A DNA stretch of 64,000 nt, from assembly GCF_030272615.1 (NCBI RefSeq), contig NC_081411.1:181868977-181932976 (forward strand), in the 5' to 3' direction. Below, piece by piece: positions 22,053 through 33,687 of the stretch. Within the stretch, counting starts at the first letter, position 1. Every line of letters starts with the position of its first letter. The notes beneath the pieces were generated by a model. That model was given only the letters and a program-made list of their open reading frames with translations. It was not told where the DNA came from and ran no database searches. This stretch comes from Cryptomeria japonica. Taxonomy: Eukaryota > Streptophyta > Pinopsida > Cupressales > Cupressaceae. Made by a program: the position numbers and the translations under genes.

Positions 22053-22991
22053 CTATGAGGAAGAGGAAGGAGATGAATCCTTCTTTGTATAGGCAAATGG
22101 CAAGTTGATGTTTTTCTTGAGAGGATTAGTTAACTCATCAACTTTCTTTGCATGACATCGATGCTCATCATGACCATACTTCTTGCAATATGCACAAGTT
22201 GGTTTATCCTTCTTAGGTGGTGTCCCCTTCTTGGAAGAGGATGAAAAATTGCCTTGTGATGGAGAGGATGATTGTCCTTTTTCCTGGTGTGGCTTAGACC
22301 TGGAGTGCTTTTTCTTTTTGTTGGAATCTTTGCCTTGACTTCCTTGATTCCCTTGATTAGCCACCAAAGCCTTGGACTTTGAAGACTTGAGAAACCCCAT
22401 GTTCAACAACTTAGATTGTTCCAATATTAACATTTCTATGAAAGCATCAAATGAAGGCATAACATAAGAGCTCCCCATTGTCAAACGATGAGTTTGGAAG
22501 CTAGACACAAATGCTGCATATTCTGATGCAATCTTGTCCAACAAGTTGAATATCAACTAAGCATCATTTTTGTCAATTCCACAATCCTTAAGCTTTGCTC
22601 TTAGCTCATTTGATTTGGTGACATAATCTTGGATTGTATCAAAACTCTTGGGATCCAAGTTGGTGAGCTCATTGTCAATTTGATAGCCTTTGATTTCATC
22701 AACTTGACCATACAATTTCTGAAACATATCCCAAGCCTCTTTGATTGTTTTACACTTCTCAATGTGAAAAATGAGGTCATCTGATACATACTTTTGCAAA
22801 GTTCCAAGAGCCATGCAATTCTTTGTGAGCCATTCTAGTTGAGCATTTGGATCAACCTTAGGATTAGGTGGTGTTGTTATTGTTCCATCTATGTAATGTG
22901 TGAGACCCTTTTCCATTAATTTACTCCATAGTTTAATTTTCCATGATGCATAATTATGTGGAGTTAAAGGTGGAAATTTATTAGGACTCAT
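22053..22991 (-). pseudogene. Ty1/copia gag (copia B)
   Basis: Starts MSPNKFPPLTPHNYASWKIK at 22991. The gag core includes WLTKNCMALGTLQKYVSDD and IKEAWDMFQKLYGQVDEIKG. One stop near 22557, then the frame continues with FVSSFQTHRLTMGSS, a basic/Ser-rich linker and the zinc knuckle CAYCKKYGHDEHRCH (a perfect CX2CX4HX4C) at about 22200-22150. Another stop at 22053-22055 precedes the protease. The start is chosen because copia A aligns from the same place. Family clear; inactive because of stops. Confidence 0.92.
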
Positions 22992-24561
22992 TGCAACAAA
23001 AATGGAAAGAGCACAAAGAGAGGCACAATCGCATAAGACACCCCCCCAAATTCACTAAATCAAAGAACCCCCCCCAAAAGTGATGATTTGGCACTTTATA
23101 ATTAGTGCGTATACAATGGGCCACTTGCAAAAAATGGCAAAGTGGACTTCTGATTACAATTTTACAACTGCCTCAATAAGGCCAAAAGAGACTCAAACTG
23201 ATAATGCAAGAGATCTAAACTAAGATCCAAGCACATTACAAGCACCTAATAGGCCAAATAAGACCAATGTCTGAAAGTACAATTTCCACTCAAAATCTCT
23301 AAAATCTGATCATAGATTATGAAAGTAGATGAAAAAAAATGCACTTTAAAAAAAAACAACACCTAAAAAGGAGGTCGTATGAGCTCAAACGAAGCCTTTG
23401 AAGTTGCAGAATTAAGGATTGGATAGGTACAACTAAGAGAATCCAAAAATTCTGAAAAACCTATGTACCAAAATTATAAAATAACCACACCACTGCAAAG
23501 ATCATGAAATTTTAGCCCATTTCAAAAAAAATTGCACCAAAAAAGGAGCAAAAATGAGCAAGATATGGCCTTTCAAAGTTGGACTGCAAAATTGAAAGGC
23601 TCAATGGAGAGGGGGTCAAAAAAATTTCAAAAAGCTGTTGATGTGGTGCTGACATCAGAAATTCATTGTCTTAAATTTGACGGCTGTATGACCGTCGTGA
23701 AAATTTCGCCTCCCTGCTGACTGGGCATCCATACGGTACGGATTGTTGACTGTGCAGCTGACTGTGTGTACAGATTGCCGACGTGGCACTATGCAGGGTG
23801 TATAGTAGTCGACCGCGGGCCAGTGGCCGCCTGCCATGTGGCGAGTGTGGGTCCATCTGTTTAGTAACCGCCACTGGGAGGATGGCATTGCTAGAGGCGA
23901 GAGCGGGCTACCGGAGAGTGTGGGTAGCGGTTGGCATCATTGGAGGCGGGAGCTCATGGCCGAAGAGTGTGGGCAGCAGCCGGTGTCGTCGGAGGCGGGA
24001 GCTGGTGGAGTTGGAGAGCAAGGTCGGGAGCTGAGGCAGCAGTGGGAAACCTGGGTACTGGTGGCAGGAGACCTGGGTTCTGCGGGAGGTGCACGACGGC
24101 GGCGGCTCGGGAGGTACACTGCGGCAGCAGCTCGGGAGGTACACTACGGCAGGAGGTACGCATCAGTGCAAGTACACGGCCTGCAACACCTGCAACACAC
24201 AGGTACAAAGGGCCCGGGGGGGGGTCTACGGACCCCCCAAAAATATATATATTTTTTTTCGAAAATTTTGAAAAAAAATTTGATCGCCCTTTTTCCGAAA
24301 ATTTCCTCTTTTTTTTTTCGAAAAATAATTATTTTTTTGAAATTTTTTTTTTGAAATCCATACGATAATAGCCAAAATGGGGAAAAAAAATTTCTCACCA
24401 AAATAGGTTGACTTTATAGTCGAAATTTATGGAAACGGCCTCCTGGATTCAATGGTGATGTCCAAATCGCTGTATGATGCCCCCAAAAAATGAAGATCCC
24501 CAAATCCAAAAATAGAAGCCTCCAAAATGTCTCCAAAAAACTAATCAATGAAGCCCCAATA
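22992..24561 (-). other. Untranslated leader of copia B
   Basis: No gene. It lies between the primer site and gag. The part 23640-24200 is GC-rich, with overlapping open frames on both strands that look like composition artefacts. 24210-24410 has a G-run followed by long A/T runs. Confidence 0.7.
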
Positions 24562-24573
24562 GCTCTGATACCA
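24562..24573 (-). other. Primer-binding site of copia B, tRNA-Met type
   Basis: TGGTATCAGAGC on the minus strand immediately after the 5' LTR; complementary to the 3' end of initiator tRNA-Met. Confidence 0.92.
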
Positions 24574-25022
24574 TGTAGGATTTTGCCAAGATCAAGGGCA
24601 CAATGAAAAGCATAAAAAGAGACAATAGAATGACAAGAACAAACTGTATTCTCATCAATATGCAAATGATCAACTGGATTAACCAATACAATGAATATAG
24701 GCCTACTTATATAGGCAAGGCCATATGGATGTACGAGCACACAATTATGACATGTGGCTCAATGAGAAACAAGGGTAGGTAAGAAATACTAAGGGTAGGT
24801 AGGAGAAATAATATAATATTCCACAAGAGGTGGATGACCCACCGAATGTGGAGTGTAACAACAAAATAAGACCACAAAAGGCGGAATTTCTCCTACAAGC
24901 TCTATCCCTATGTGTACACTTCCCTAAGTGTCTCAAATCCAAACTACGAAGAGATGCATTATCCTAAGTTAACTTAAGTAAAGTGTAATAATATCCAAAA
25001 TGAATATTTATTTACACCAACA
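24574..25022 (-). repeat. 5' LTR of copia B
   Basis: 449 bp, starts TGTTGGTGTAAATAAATA (minus strand, from 25022) and ends CCTACA at 24574. About 98% identical to 18394-18842 by eye. Flanked on the outside by TTTTC at 25023-25027. Confidence 0.95.
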
Positions 25023-25030
25023 TTTTCAAA

Positions 25031-25322
25031 GGAGACTGATCGATTACATTGTTTGGGTAATGCATTCCAAATAGATACAATTGCATACCATTGATCCGTC
25101 TTGAAAGCCTTTTATCCTGATGGCATTAAATTAAAGTTCTTTCTCTATTTTCTGGCAATCTCTGGAGCAGAGGTTGCTTTGCATCAACCTGGGATACATT
25201 TAACTTGTGTTGTATCTGTGGAAATATATATCATAGGTCGATGCAATGCAACCTCTGCTCCACCAATACCAGATAGAAGAGAAAGTATTTTAATTTAATG
25301 CCATCAGGATAAATGCTTTCAA
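25031..25322. pseudogene. DRM methyltransferase fragment with motif-I foldback, copy 3
   Basis: Plus strand: ETDRLHCLGNAFQIDTIAYH (motif X region), FYPDGIKL, then a motif I/II segment reading GAEVALHQPGIHLTCVVSVE. From 25100 (CTTGAAAGC) to 25322 it is a foldback like 16369-16593. On the minus strand, 25288-25240 reads LSLLSGIGGAEVALHR, the best kept DRM motif I in the window, and it confirms the assignment. Truncated by the copia B insertion edge on the left and inactive. This copy looks less degenerate than the large hairpin. Confidence 0.88.
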
Positions 25323-28069
25323 TAAATATATTAGGTATAAAATGAAGCCTACCCTGTCATTTAAAAGAAATATATAGCAAGATAAAAACATAATAGGTTA
25401 TAATTTTCATTTAGAAGGGATATGATGAGTGTATAACTCATTGTCACCTATAATTTAAATGTTACTATAACTACAATAATTTGTTGAATTTTAATCTCCA
25501 AATCATGACATTCATTAGTGGAATAGTTGATGATGCTTGAAAAAAGGATTGTCCTAATTTTGTTTATAGTTTTTTCTTCAATTTTTCAAGGGGAAAGTAA
25601 TAAAGTTGGATTTAAGAAACTCATACAAAATTATCTCTTGTTGTGATATTAAAAGTTGTTGGAAAAGTCATAGATATATTAGACAATGGGGGAGGGGATG
25701 TCAACAAAGGAGGAGCATAGAAACCTAAATTGGTGTATATCACTTAACAAACCACTTGATACTTAATTGACGTGTCTATCATATGCAAGACAACCAATAA
25801 TAATCGATATGTATTAGTTAAGCCCGATAACAATCAATGTTCACAGTTAATATATTAACTGCTATTAATCGGAGTGCATTGGTTAAGCCCGATAACAATT
25901 GGTGTTCATAGTTAATATGTTAACTGATATTAATTGGAATGCATTGGTTTTAATGTAAATTGATACCAATCGATATTCTGTGCTATGAGACTTACAACCG
26001 ATGATTATGGGTAGTGATCGAACTTTGCAAGTATGGTTGAATATATACAAATTTAAGAATGATCATCAAATGAAGGAACATTCAATATACATATTGGACC
26101 TACCCTATCTACAAGTTACATTCAATATAGGACCACAAGTTACATCACCCAATTAGGGTCAGACCAAATTACAAGTTATATTTATAGGACTTGTCCTATC
26201 CACAAGTTACATTATATATAGGTCTTGCCCAAGCAAGACATAATTCAACACATTCAACACATTCTAACTACTATTTCAACACATTCTAACACATGTATCT
26301 ATTTTTATGCAATAAGTAGTAGTAGCTACATAGAATAGCATGGTACATAAGTTCTTTTCTAATAGTGCCCTTCATATGCAATTCTTTCAAGATTATTTAG
26401 TTGTATCTACCTTCTAAGGTTATGCAAATGGAGATTATATAGGCATGAGTTGCTCAAATGTGTGCACCACAATTGTAAATGATTCAAATACTAATAGTAT
26501 GAATACGATGCAACATTCATGTGGATAGGGGATAATTATCTTTGGAGTAGTTAGTTGCTGAAGATAGGGAAGTGCAATGCTTTGATGTTCTTTGTTGAGT
26601 TGTTGGCCCTTCTTGCTCTGTAATTCTCGTTGTGTTTAATAATTTTTTATCCCTTTGGTGAACAAAAAGGAGGTTGATGATAAATATCTATGTTGTCTAT
26701 TAGTTGATTCCCATGCCAAAGCTTATCACACAAGCTGAAATATGATAATCTTGGTTAAAAAATCTCATACAGAAGAATAATGAGTTATGTCTTAAGTTTC
26801 ATTGCATTGTGTTATGTGACATTGGATAAGTTCACTACTGTTAATCATGAAAGATGATGGAATAATCATGGATGGTGCTGAAATTGTTATGACAAACCCA
26901 ATGGGGCCATGGTTTACTCACAAGGTTGATCAATATGAAATTTCAAGCAGCTTCCCAGGTTCCATAACAATTGCAGTTGTGGTCTGCTTCACTCAAATGT
27001 CATGAAAACAAAAAGTGTTAAGATCAGATCAAAATTAATAGGTGAATTTGATGAAATATATACTCCTCAAACTTGGCATCCGAGTTAATGAATGTTCATG
27101 ATCTGTAGGTTATTCCCCTAGGATGTGTTTCTTAAATATAGTTCCCAACAAAAAATGATTACACAACAATGGTACATCCACGAATACATGACAAGTATGA
27201 CGAATCTGAGCAATAAACCTGTCTAGCTGGGAGATGGCCATGAAACTTATGGATATGGAAGTGATGAGATACAGTTTCAAAATTGTTTTATAATGTCAAA
27301 GGTTATTATATGAAATATGTTGATGGTATGAATCTTCTTCATTGTTGTATATACCCAATCATATGTACCCCTAAGATCTTGGAAGTATAGTGTTGAACTA
27401 TTGTATAATTCAAGTGCAACTTTTTTATCTTATGTATATGTATAGATGTCACCCTAAATCTAACCTCTTTAGTCACTCAATTTTTAGTTATAAATAATAG
27501 GGTCTCACTTGCATGCTTGTCTACTTGTCTATTCATTGGAAATAGACTTAAAAAGTTATTTCTCTTTGTATATGTGGCTTTGTGAGTAATATGGCTTCAT
27601 TTTTCCATGTGGGTTGTATGTTGTTTATTTGTAAATCACAAGAAAACTCTTTATCTTAAGAGATGAATAAAGGGATATGCCACAAAAAACCATTGCATGT
27701 CAAGCCTAAGCTCCACTCTTGCTCAAGGCTTCAAGATGCAAGTGATGCCATTATGTGCCTTATGTGATTGGAAATGGAATGTGAAAGCATAAAGTGAGCT
27801 ACTCATGAAGAGGCCACAATCTGTAAATTGCACTATGAAATGCTAGGTTTAAGTGATGGTCTTCTTGTCCTTTCCTAGCAATGCACTTGAAGTGATTCAC
27901 ATATAACAAGTACATTACATTTCCTAAGAACTTGGGTACAACTAAATAATTTCTTTATATTAATAAACTATCATTACATGTTTCCTGGTGCTGTCTACTT
28001 AAGAGGGGACCATTAATGCAAAGAACACATAGTAAATATACACCATAAGTGTGATCAAGTACTAGATTA
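25323..28069. other. CACTA internal region, no gene recognised
   Basis: AT-rich. A roughly 64-bp unit with GTTAAGCCCGATAACAAT and GTTAATAT.TTAACTG is repeated in tandem at about 25809-25945. Another repeated word, ACAAGTTACAT, occurs several times at 26100-26215. Short frames at 26840-27300 show no known domain. Origin unknown. Confidence 0.5.
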
Positions 28070-28578
28070 AGAAATGAGAAACTCCAGAAGTACATCTGGA
28101 AGGCAAAAACACCCTAGTGGCTATCCTTGGAAGTTCAACTTTCACTGCAAATAATGGTTGTGAATGTATATGGCAAATGAAGATAAGATTTAGTGCCATG
28201 ATTATCAAATTGAAGGAATTAAAAGTTTGATATTTGTCCATGGTAAACAAATTTATAGATTTAACAAACAATTATGTGTAAAATATGCAATAAACTCAAA
28301 AAAGTTAATTCTTGGTTAACAATATGTGTTGCACTTGCAAATTAATGTCAAAATTATTAACTTTTGAAGTCATTATGTTGTAGTTAGGCATAATATGTTT
28401 TTTTGATACAAGTAAACTGAAATCACAAAACTAATAGATAACTATACCTGCTCTACTATATTCTCAAGGTCATGACCAAACTTGTTGAGAGCAACAACAT
28501 ATGCATTAGTAATGCCAAGGTTTGCAATTGCATTTGTTAGTGCACGTCCTTGAAGATATTTGATTCATGATTGATTGC
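28070..28578 (-). pseudogene. Captured alpha-glucan phosphorylase fragment, two exons
   Basis: The exon at about 28578-28448 encodes LQGRALTNAIANLGITNAYV then ALNKFGHDLENIVEQ. That agrees with the FLQGRAL.NAI.NL..T..Y..AL...G..LE stretch of plant starch (alpha-1,4-glucan) phosphorylase. It ends CAG followed by GTATAG, a splice donor in phase. After an intron of about 300 bp, an acceptor TTTGCAG precedes a second piece (28144-28070), LPRIATRVFLPSRCT, which fits degenerately the LGRLAS.FLDS.AT stretch that follows in the enzyme. Catalytic parts are absent. The intron shows the capture was from genomic DNA and not from a cDNA. The first exon is convincing, the second less so. Confidence 0.65.
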
Positions 28579-29500
28579 CAAGGACACAATTTAGTTCACC
28601 AAAAAACACCATGGAAATCCTCTTCGCCCTACCCCTGAATAGAGCAGCTCGTTATCTCGCCTGAGAAATAGAGAGCTAAACAGAAGCCTAGGTTTCACTT
28701 GTATCTCTTGGAAAGCGGGTGTGGAAGTGCAATACAGTCTTCTCCTGCTGGTGTCACTACCTTTGTTTCCTTTATAACGACCCATTCCTGTGATCCTACA
28801 ACTCCAATTCATACTTGGGTGGGCCCCCATGCAGGTTGGGTGGGAGGAATAGAGTTGGTGGAGGAGATAGTTCCCCAAGGATTTATAAACTGGTGCTAGT
28901 GGGGAGGAAACTACTATGCGGATCGAGCCGCCTAAACTACTATGCCATGTTCCCTCAAAAACTACTCTCTGGGTGTTCATGTGGGAGGATATAGTTGCAA
29001 ATCAAGCCCGACTAGAGTTAGCGAGAATGGGAAGCCCTCAACTATAATGGTGAAGAACACCTGACATTGATTGATCCACCTCTATCGCAAGACATTTATC
29101 ACTTCCATCGGTCCTCTATCGCAAGACATTCATAGCTCCATTGTCCTTCGGAAAACAACAACTATCCATAGTAATAACCTAATTCTTCTGTACAAGCAGG
29201 GAAGACCAGCAATACTACATTATCTTTAGCTCGCTCTGTTCACTTTGTATGATGATCCTCCAATAGCAGTTCGAGATATAAAACCCACTTCAGGATGCGA
29301 GGTAGCCGACTTCATTGGATTGTTCGGCTCACTCGAGAAAGGTTATGGATACATCCTCCTGGAAAAAAAGCCATGGCATTACACAAACATAACCTCGATA
29401 CAATTGTTGGGGTTTGACAAAGGTGGAACTATGGGTGGGAATACGCTACTGGGGTGGCAATGTGAGAATGGGAAGAGGCCGCAAAAATGATTTCAAATGT
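28579..29500. other. CACTA internal region with unassigned frames
   Basis: Less AT-rich than its surroundings. Open frames exist on both strands (28591-28980 minus, 29245-29490 plus), but none shows a recognisable motif. The plus frame (VADFIGLFGSLEKGYGYILL) could be part of a captured exon; I cannot name it. Confidence 0.35.
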
Positions 29501-29708
29501 CTTGGTCTTTTTTTTTAAAGTAATGCCCACTGTCGTTGGAATTTCGACGAACGTGGACACTTTTTGTAAAAAACATAAATGCTGTTGCCAATTTCTTCTC
29601 TGTCGAAAACATATATTGAATTATCGTCAGAATCTTGACGAATGCAGGCAATTTTTCAAAAAAAAAACAAATTTGTTCACAATATACCTTCTCTGTTAGA
29701 AAACTCCG
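29501..29708. promoter_or_regulatory. Right subterminal repeat region of the CACTA element
   Basis: Words such as CGTTGGAATTTCGACGAA and CGTCAGAATCTTGACGAA recur at about 29535 and 29625 and resemble the left subterminal motifs. No gene. Confidence 0.6.
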
Positions 29709-29736
29709 TCAGAATTTTAGGCCAAATGTATTAGTG
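29709..29736 (-). repeat. Right terminal inverted repeat of the CACTA element
   Basis: Read inward, CACTAATACATTTGGCC. Followed by TGA, the target duplication. Confidence 0.88.
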
Positions 29737-29739
29737 TGA

Positions 29740-30699
29740 CCATTGATAAAGAAAGACACATAGAAAGGATCAGGCCTTGTGTCAAATGAAGGAGAATAAT
29801 CATAGGTTAATTTGCAATCAAATCAAGGGTAGGCTCAACCAACTCAAACAAAGAAATATGAATCTCAACATTAGAAGACTCGACATTAATGAAATATTAA
29901 CTGTCAGGCTCATACTAAGGATCTTCACCTTTGACATATTTTATTAATTTTGCTGGTTCCTTAGGGTTGAATCTAAGATATTCAGTAGGGGAAATTTGAA
30001 TTTTTGAAGATTTACAAAATTCCACAATATCAAATGAAGCTTCAGGATTTGGTCTCTTCAACAATTGAACCTCTTGAACTTTTGAACTACTAGCATGGGC
30101 ACAAGTTTGAAGTTCTTTACCCTTGGTTGATATTTTTGGAGAGACTGCTTCATTCATGGCTCTGGGACTGCATTGATTCCTAGTCAACACAACACATGAA
30201 GGATCTTCTATAGTAACCAATATATCACCTCCTCTTTCCGAATCTGATTCATACTCTAAGAAGTGTATTCTAGAGTCACTAGGCTGCTCAAAATTTCTTC
30301 CATTGTCTACAATCTCTTCCACAATTTCTCTCATATTAGTCATTTGCATATAATGTACCATTTGTGGACAAGAACCTCCATCATGATCATCTGTCAAATG
30401 GAAGAAATGCATATTTATTTTACTAGGATGAGCTATAATAGCAAGCCTCTATTGCGTAGGTGGGAGTTGTAATGTCTTATTACTAGCATTTGCTCGATGA
30501 TTATAATTTCTTATCGAAATATCTTGGTTAGGCTGCTGAAAAGAGGTATTAGCCTTTGGCAATTGTCTCTTTAATGCAATAACATCATTGACCAACCTTT
30601 GTATCATTGGGTCAGAAGAAGTTGAAAGCTAAGAATTTGGTGTTTGAACCTCTTTCTTCCATTTACCAGTTGTGATTAAATCGTCCTCTACCTCAATAG
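29740..30699 (-). pseudogene. Ty3/gypsy gag C-terminal half (element G1)
   Basis: Minus-strand frame of G1 between the Tat insertion (30700-30704 duplicated) and the CACTA. The upstream part (30699-30420) is interrupted by stops. 30412-29915 is open: HLTDDHDGGSCPQMVHYMQ looks like a zinc knuckle that has lost its first Cys pair, followed by a long acidic region (FLEYESDSERGGDI), a Ser/Lys-rich linker and RFNPKEPAKLIKYVKGEDP. It leads to the protease beyond the CACTA. The order and orientation fit the gag N-terminus at 46843-47640. Confidence 0.75.
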
Positions 30700-30704
30700 C
30701 TAAT

Positions 30705-31462
30705 TGTAGACACTCAAAATTGTCATGTCTAATTAAATAAATATTTTATTTATTTGATTATCTAAGCCTAGTTCTTCTATTAATTAAATAAATCTTTATT
30801 TATTTAATTAATTCATTTATCCTCTTCTAGCCTTATTTCTCATTTAAATAAATACATTTATTTATTTAAATTATCCTTTTCCTAAATTAAATAAATATTT
30901 TATTTATTTAATTGATCCCACTTCTTCTACTAATTAAATAAATCTTTATTTATTTAATTAATTCATTAGCCTTTTCCACACATGACTCATGTCATTCATC
31001 TCTTAATTCCTACACTACCTACCCCTTTCATTATTTTATTATTTCCTCTACCTACCCTCTAATCTTAGCCGACCTCCTTTTTACACCTCTCAATCTTATC
31101 CCTCCATTTCATCTTGTATCTTCTATTTAAGGAGATGCCTCCTTCATTATCAAACCCTAATGATCACTTGACTACACTACGATCCTACTTGCAACCACAT
31201 TCCATTCTTTGTTGAGCTCTTGTGCACATAAAATCTGAGAGCAAATATATCAAGCAAGATCAATGGAGATAGGAAGAATGGAGATCAAAACCCTATTGGA
31301 CATGTGATGGTATAATCTTTGTGATTTCATTTGATTTGCATTGTCTTAGGTAATCTTCATATGTTATGGTGGATCTTTGTTGTTGTTAGGCTAGGGTTTG
31401 GTGGTTGAATTCATTTAGCCTTTCAATCTTGTTATTATTGTTATCCATTTTCACCATATACA
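30705..31462 (+). repeat. 5' LTR of the Tat element
   Basis: 758 bp. The first third is built of AT-rich palindromes such as AATTAAATAAAT...ATTTATTTAATT, five modules between 30725 and 30965. A TATTTAAGG box at 31124-31132 is the likely TATA element. The end CACCATATACA meets the primer site. Confidence 0.95.
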
Positions 31463-31465
31463 TTT

Positions 31466-31483
31466 TGGCACACCCGGTGGGAC
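31466..31483 (+). other. Primer-binding site of the Tat element
   Basis: TGGCACACCCGGTGGGAC starts three bases after the LTR. The leading TGG pairs with a tRNA CCA end, and this type of site is usual in plant Tat-like elements. I cannot name the tRNA with certainty. Confidence 0.75.
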
Positions 31484-31569
31484 TCTTGTCCCTTTGCATT
31501 TAACCTCCTTGTTGCAGATTTTGTGTTTTTGAAGTTGCAAATCGGATATTTTTGACAACATTTTTTTTG

Positions 31570-31835
31570 TATTTCCGCGTCTGCGCACTTTCAGATCGCA
31601 TTTTTGATTTTCTGACGCATCTGCAACATCTGGATCCGCGTCTGTGTTTTGGGCAAATTTTTATTTTGCAGGTTCTAGGAAGGCGCGTTTGTGTTGTAAA
31701 GTCGCATCTGAGTCGTTTTAAACCGCATCTGTGTCACAAAAGCATGTTTGTGATTTTTAGGCACGTCTGTGCATCACAGAACCGCGTCTGTGTTATCTAG
31801 ACACCTCTGCGTTAAGGGTAACCGCGTTTGTGTAT
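31570..31835 (+). repeat. CGCGTCTGTGT motif array, leader cluster 1
   Basis: About eleven interspersed degenerate copies, among them CCGCGTCTGTGT at 31636, ACCGCATCTGTGT at 31722, ACCGCGTCTGTGT at 31781 and ACCGCGTTTGTGT at 31820. Spacing varies (about 15-45 bases), so it is not a simple tandem repeat. CpG-rich in an AT-rich surrounding. Confidence 0.85.
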
Positions 31836-33053
31836 CTCTTATTTCAAAATTTTGAAGTTTTATTGATTTAGTTTTCGGATTTTGCACTTAGGGTTTCAGA
31901 TCTGGTTTATTTTGAGCTAACATTTTCAGATCTAGCTAACAAAATTGGTGCAGCTTGTCTTGGAAGCAAAATCGTTTGGTTGAAGGCCCCTATTTTCACA
32001 AAGTCTTTTGGGTTTTAAAATTTACCTAACTTGTGTGTTTGTAGGAAGGGGTGATTATTTCAAACAATCCAAACTACTAACAACTTTTTGTTGTAGGTCC
32101 TTGGCAAGGGTTTTGGATTTTTATTGTGTGCCTTATTTTCATAGATTAGCAAACACTTCCATTGGTGCACTAAAATTGAATCATTGTCTTTTTTGTCTTG
32201 AGCAATAGGCTCTTTTTGTTTAATCTTTAGAGGGCCTATCTTCCCATGTGGTCATTGGGACTACTAGTGAGAAGAGAACGACCCAAATGGTAGCGAGGAA
32301 AACCCACCTCTTCTGAACCACTATAAACAAATGTATTCATGGTGAAAACTATGAATAACGTGTGCTGATTAGTTCATACTGACATTATGTCTCCCCATAA
32401 ACCCGTTTGATCAAATTTATTTGATCAGTTGTAGGGCGTAACCCCTACCGGCTGGGAGCCTTCTGTATTTACAGAGCTGAAAGTGCCACATGTATGGCCA
32501 CACAAGCGGATGCCCTTACTAGCACCTTTTTGTTTTAGAAGCCCAAATCCTTCTAGTTGTTGGGGCAGGAGGTTGGACCTCTAGTAGCGGCCCACACACA
32601 TATGGTTCTTAGTAGAGATACAAAGTTCGCCATGGGGAGTTTTCATGGGGACTAATGCTTGGCTGACCCGAGAAGTGAGTGCCGAGGGTGGAGCCAGTGA
32701 GGTCAAGCATCTAAGTATCCGCTCTGAATAGCATAGTCTCGAGGGTAAAACCCCATGTGGGATCAACAACTATTGTCTCGGCCAGCCATAAGAATTGTGC
32801 TTGACTTATTTTAAACATTCAAACATTCAAGACCAAACAACAAAACATTGTGTCTTTTGTGTCTTCAAGTGTATGCAAAACAATTTTACATCAAACAACA
32901 CACTTTTTTGGAGTCATTTTGGAGTCTAGACACTTGCAAACATTGAGTCCTCATCAACATTGTGTCCTCTTGTCATGAAAAACAGTCAAACATTTAGATT
33001 TGGTCACAACAAAAATGACTTCACAGATTGGAAAAAATTGCACAAAGTTTACA

Positions 33054-33215
33054 AAAACGCGTCTGTGTCTATTTTAATTGCGTTTGTGTCGTATAAGCGC
33101 ATGTATGAAGCGCAGAATCGTGTCTGTGTTTCTAACAGCGTCTGTGTTAAACAGAGCCGCATCTATGTCAGGGAACCGTGTCTGTGAAGTATACAGCCGC
33201 GTCTGTGTCTAGAAT
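33054..33215 (+). repeat. CGCGTCTGTGT motif array, leader cluster 2
   Basis: About eight copies, such as ACGCGTCTGTGT at 33057, CAGCGTCTGTGTT at 33136 and GCCGCGTCTGTGTC near 33197. Same orientation as cluster 1. Confidence 0.85.
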
Positions 33216-33687
33216 TGAAAAATTTTTACAGTCCAGCAAACAAACACAGTCAGTTTCAGAATTCTTGAGCTTCCTAGGTTGTTTCTCCAAGTTTCATCTA
33301 GCATTCAACCTGTCTTTGGGTCCCACACAGTCCATCATTGCTTTACATTCACACTTGTCTAAACTTGAGTGAAAAGGTCACTTGCTTGTCCTCATCATAC
33401 TTTGTCAACACACTACATACAACAATACTTTGCTAAGTGGTCCCTCATCAAGGTTTCTTACCTTTGGGTCTCATTTGGTCTTACTTAGAGTCAAGGTCAA
33501 CTTACCTCATCAAGAGAAACTATCCTCTCTTTGGAAGTCACACCTACTCTACTACATACATACTTGGTCTTCCACTTTGGACATTGCAAGTACACCTCAG
33601 ATTCATTTACATTCCATCCAACTCTTGGTCTTCCATACTTTTTCCATTTTTCATCTAGTCTCACACATCTTGGTTTATACCTAGTTC

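Larger units (their letters stand above)
18394..25022 (-). mobile_element. Ty1/copia element B, full-length but inactive
   Basis: LTRs of 449 bp at each end (18394-18842 and 24574-25022) differ at about ten positions by eye. Target-site duplication TTTTC at 18389-18393 and 25023-25027. Reading from the right: 5' LTR, tRNA-Met primer site, 1.6-kb leader, gag, protease, integrase, RT, RNase H, polypurine tract, 3' LTR. Gag to RT stays in one frame from 22991 to about 19728 with more than ten stop codons; part of RT-RNH is deleted near 19712. Inserted within the CACTA element, so it is younger than the CACTA insertion or moved with it. Confidence 0.95.
11701..29736. mobile_element. CACTA-type (En/Spm) DNA transposon carrying host gene fragments
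   Basis: The right end read inward is CACTAATACATTTGGCC; the left end is TACTAGTACATTTGGGCC, so the terminal inverted repeats match with small differences and the left CACTA has one substitution. The 3-bp direct repeats TGA at 11698-11700 and 29737-29739 are the size made by CACTA transposases, and removing the element restores the G1 protease region. Both ends hold short subterminal words around GTCAGAATTCTGAC. No TNP2-like transposase or TNPA gene is visible, so the copy is non-autonomous. Contents: DRM methyltransferase inverted repeats, a phosphorylase fragment and nested copia B. About 11.4 kb without copia B. Confidence 0.85.
31484..33687 (+). other. Untranslated leader of the Tat element
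   Basis: 2.2 kb before gag without a long frame. It contains two clusters of a CGCGTCTGTGT-like motif (31570-31835 and 33054-33215). 33260-33680 is C/T-rich with short open frames not related to gag. It may hold splice or packaging signals; I cannot show them. Confidence 0.7.

Noticed and set aside
23655-24210. Several overlapping GC-rich open frames on both strands
   Set aside because: They lie in the leader of copia B, have no motif and overlap in five frames; composition artefact.
28591-28980. 129-codon minus-strand ORF in the CACTA element
   Set aside because: No recognisable domain and an overlapping plus-strand frame; not enough to call a gene.
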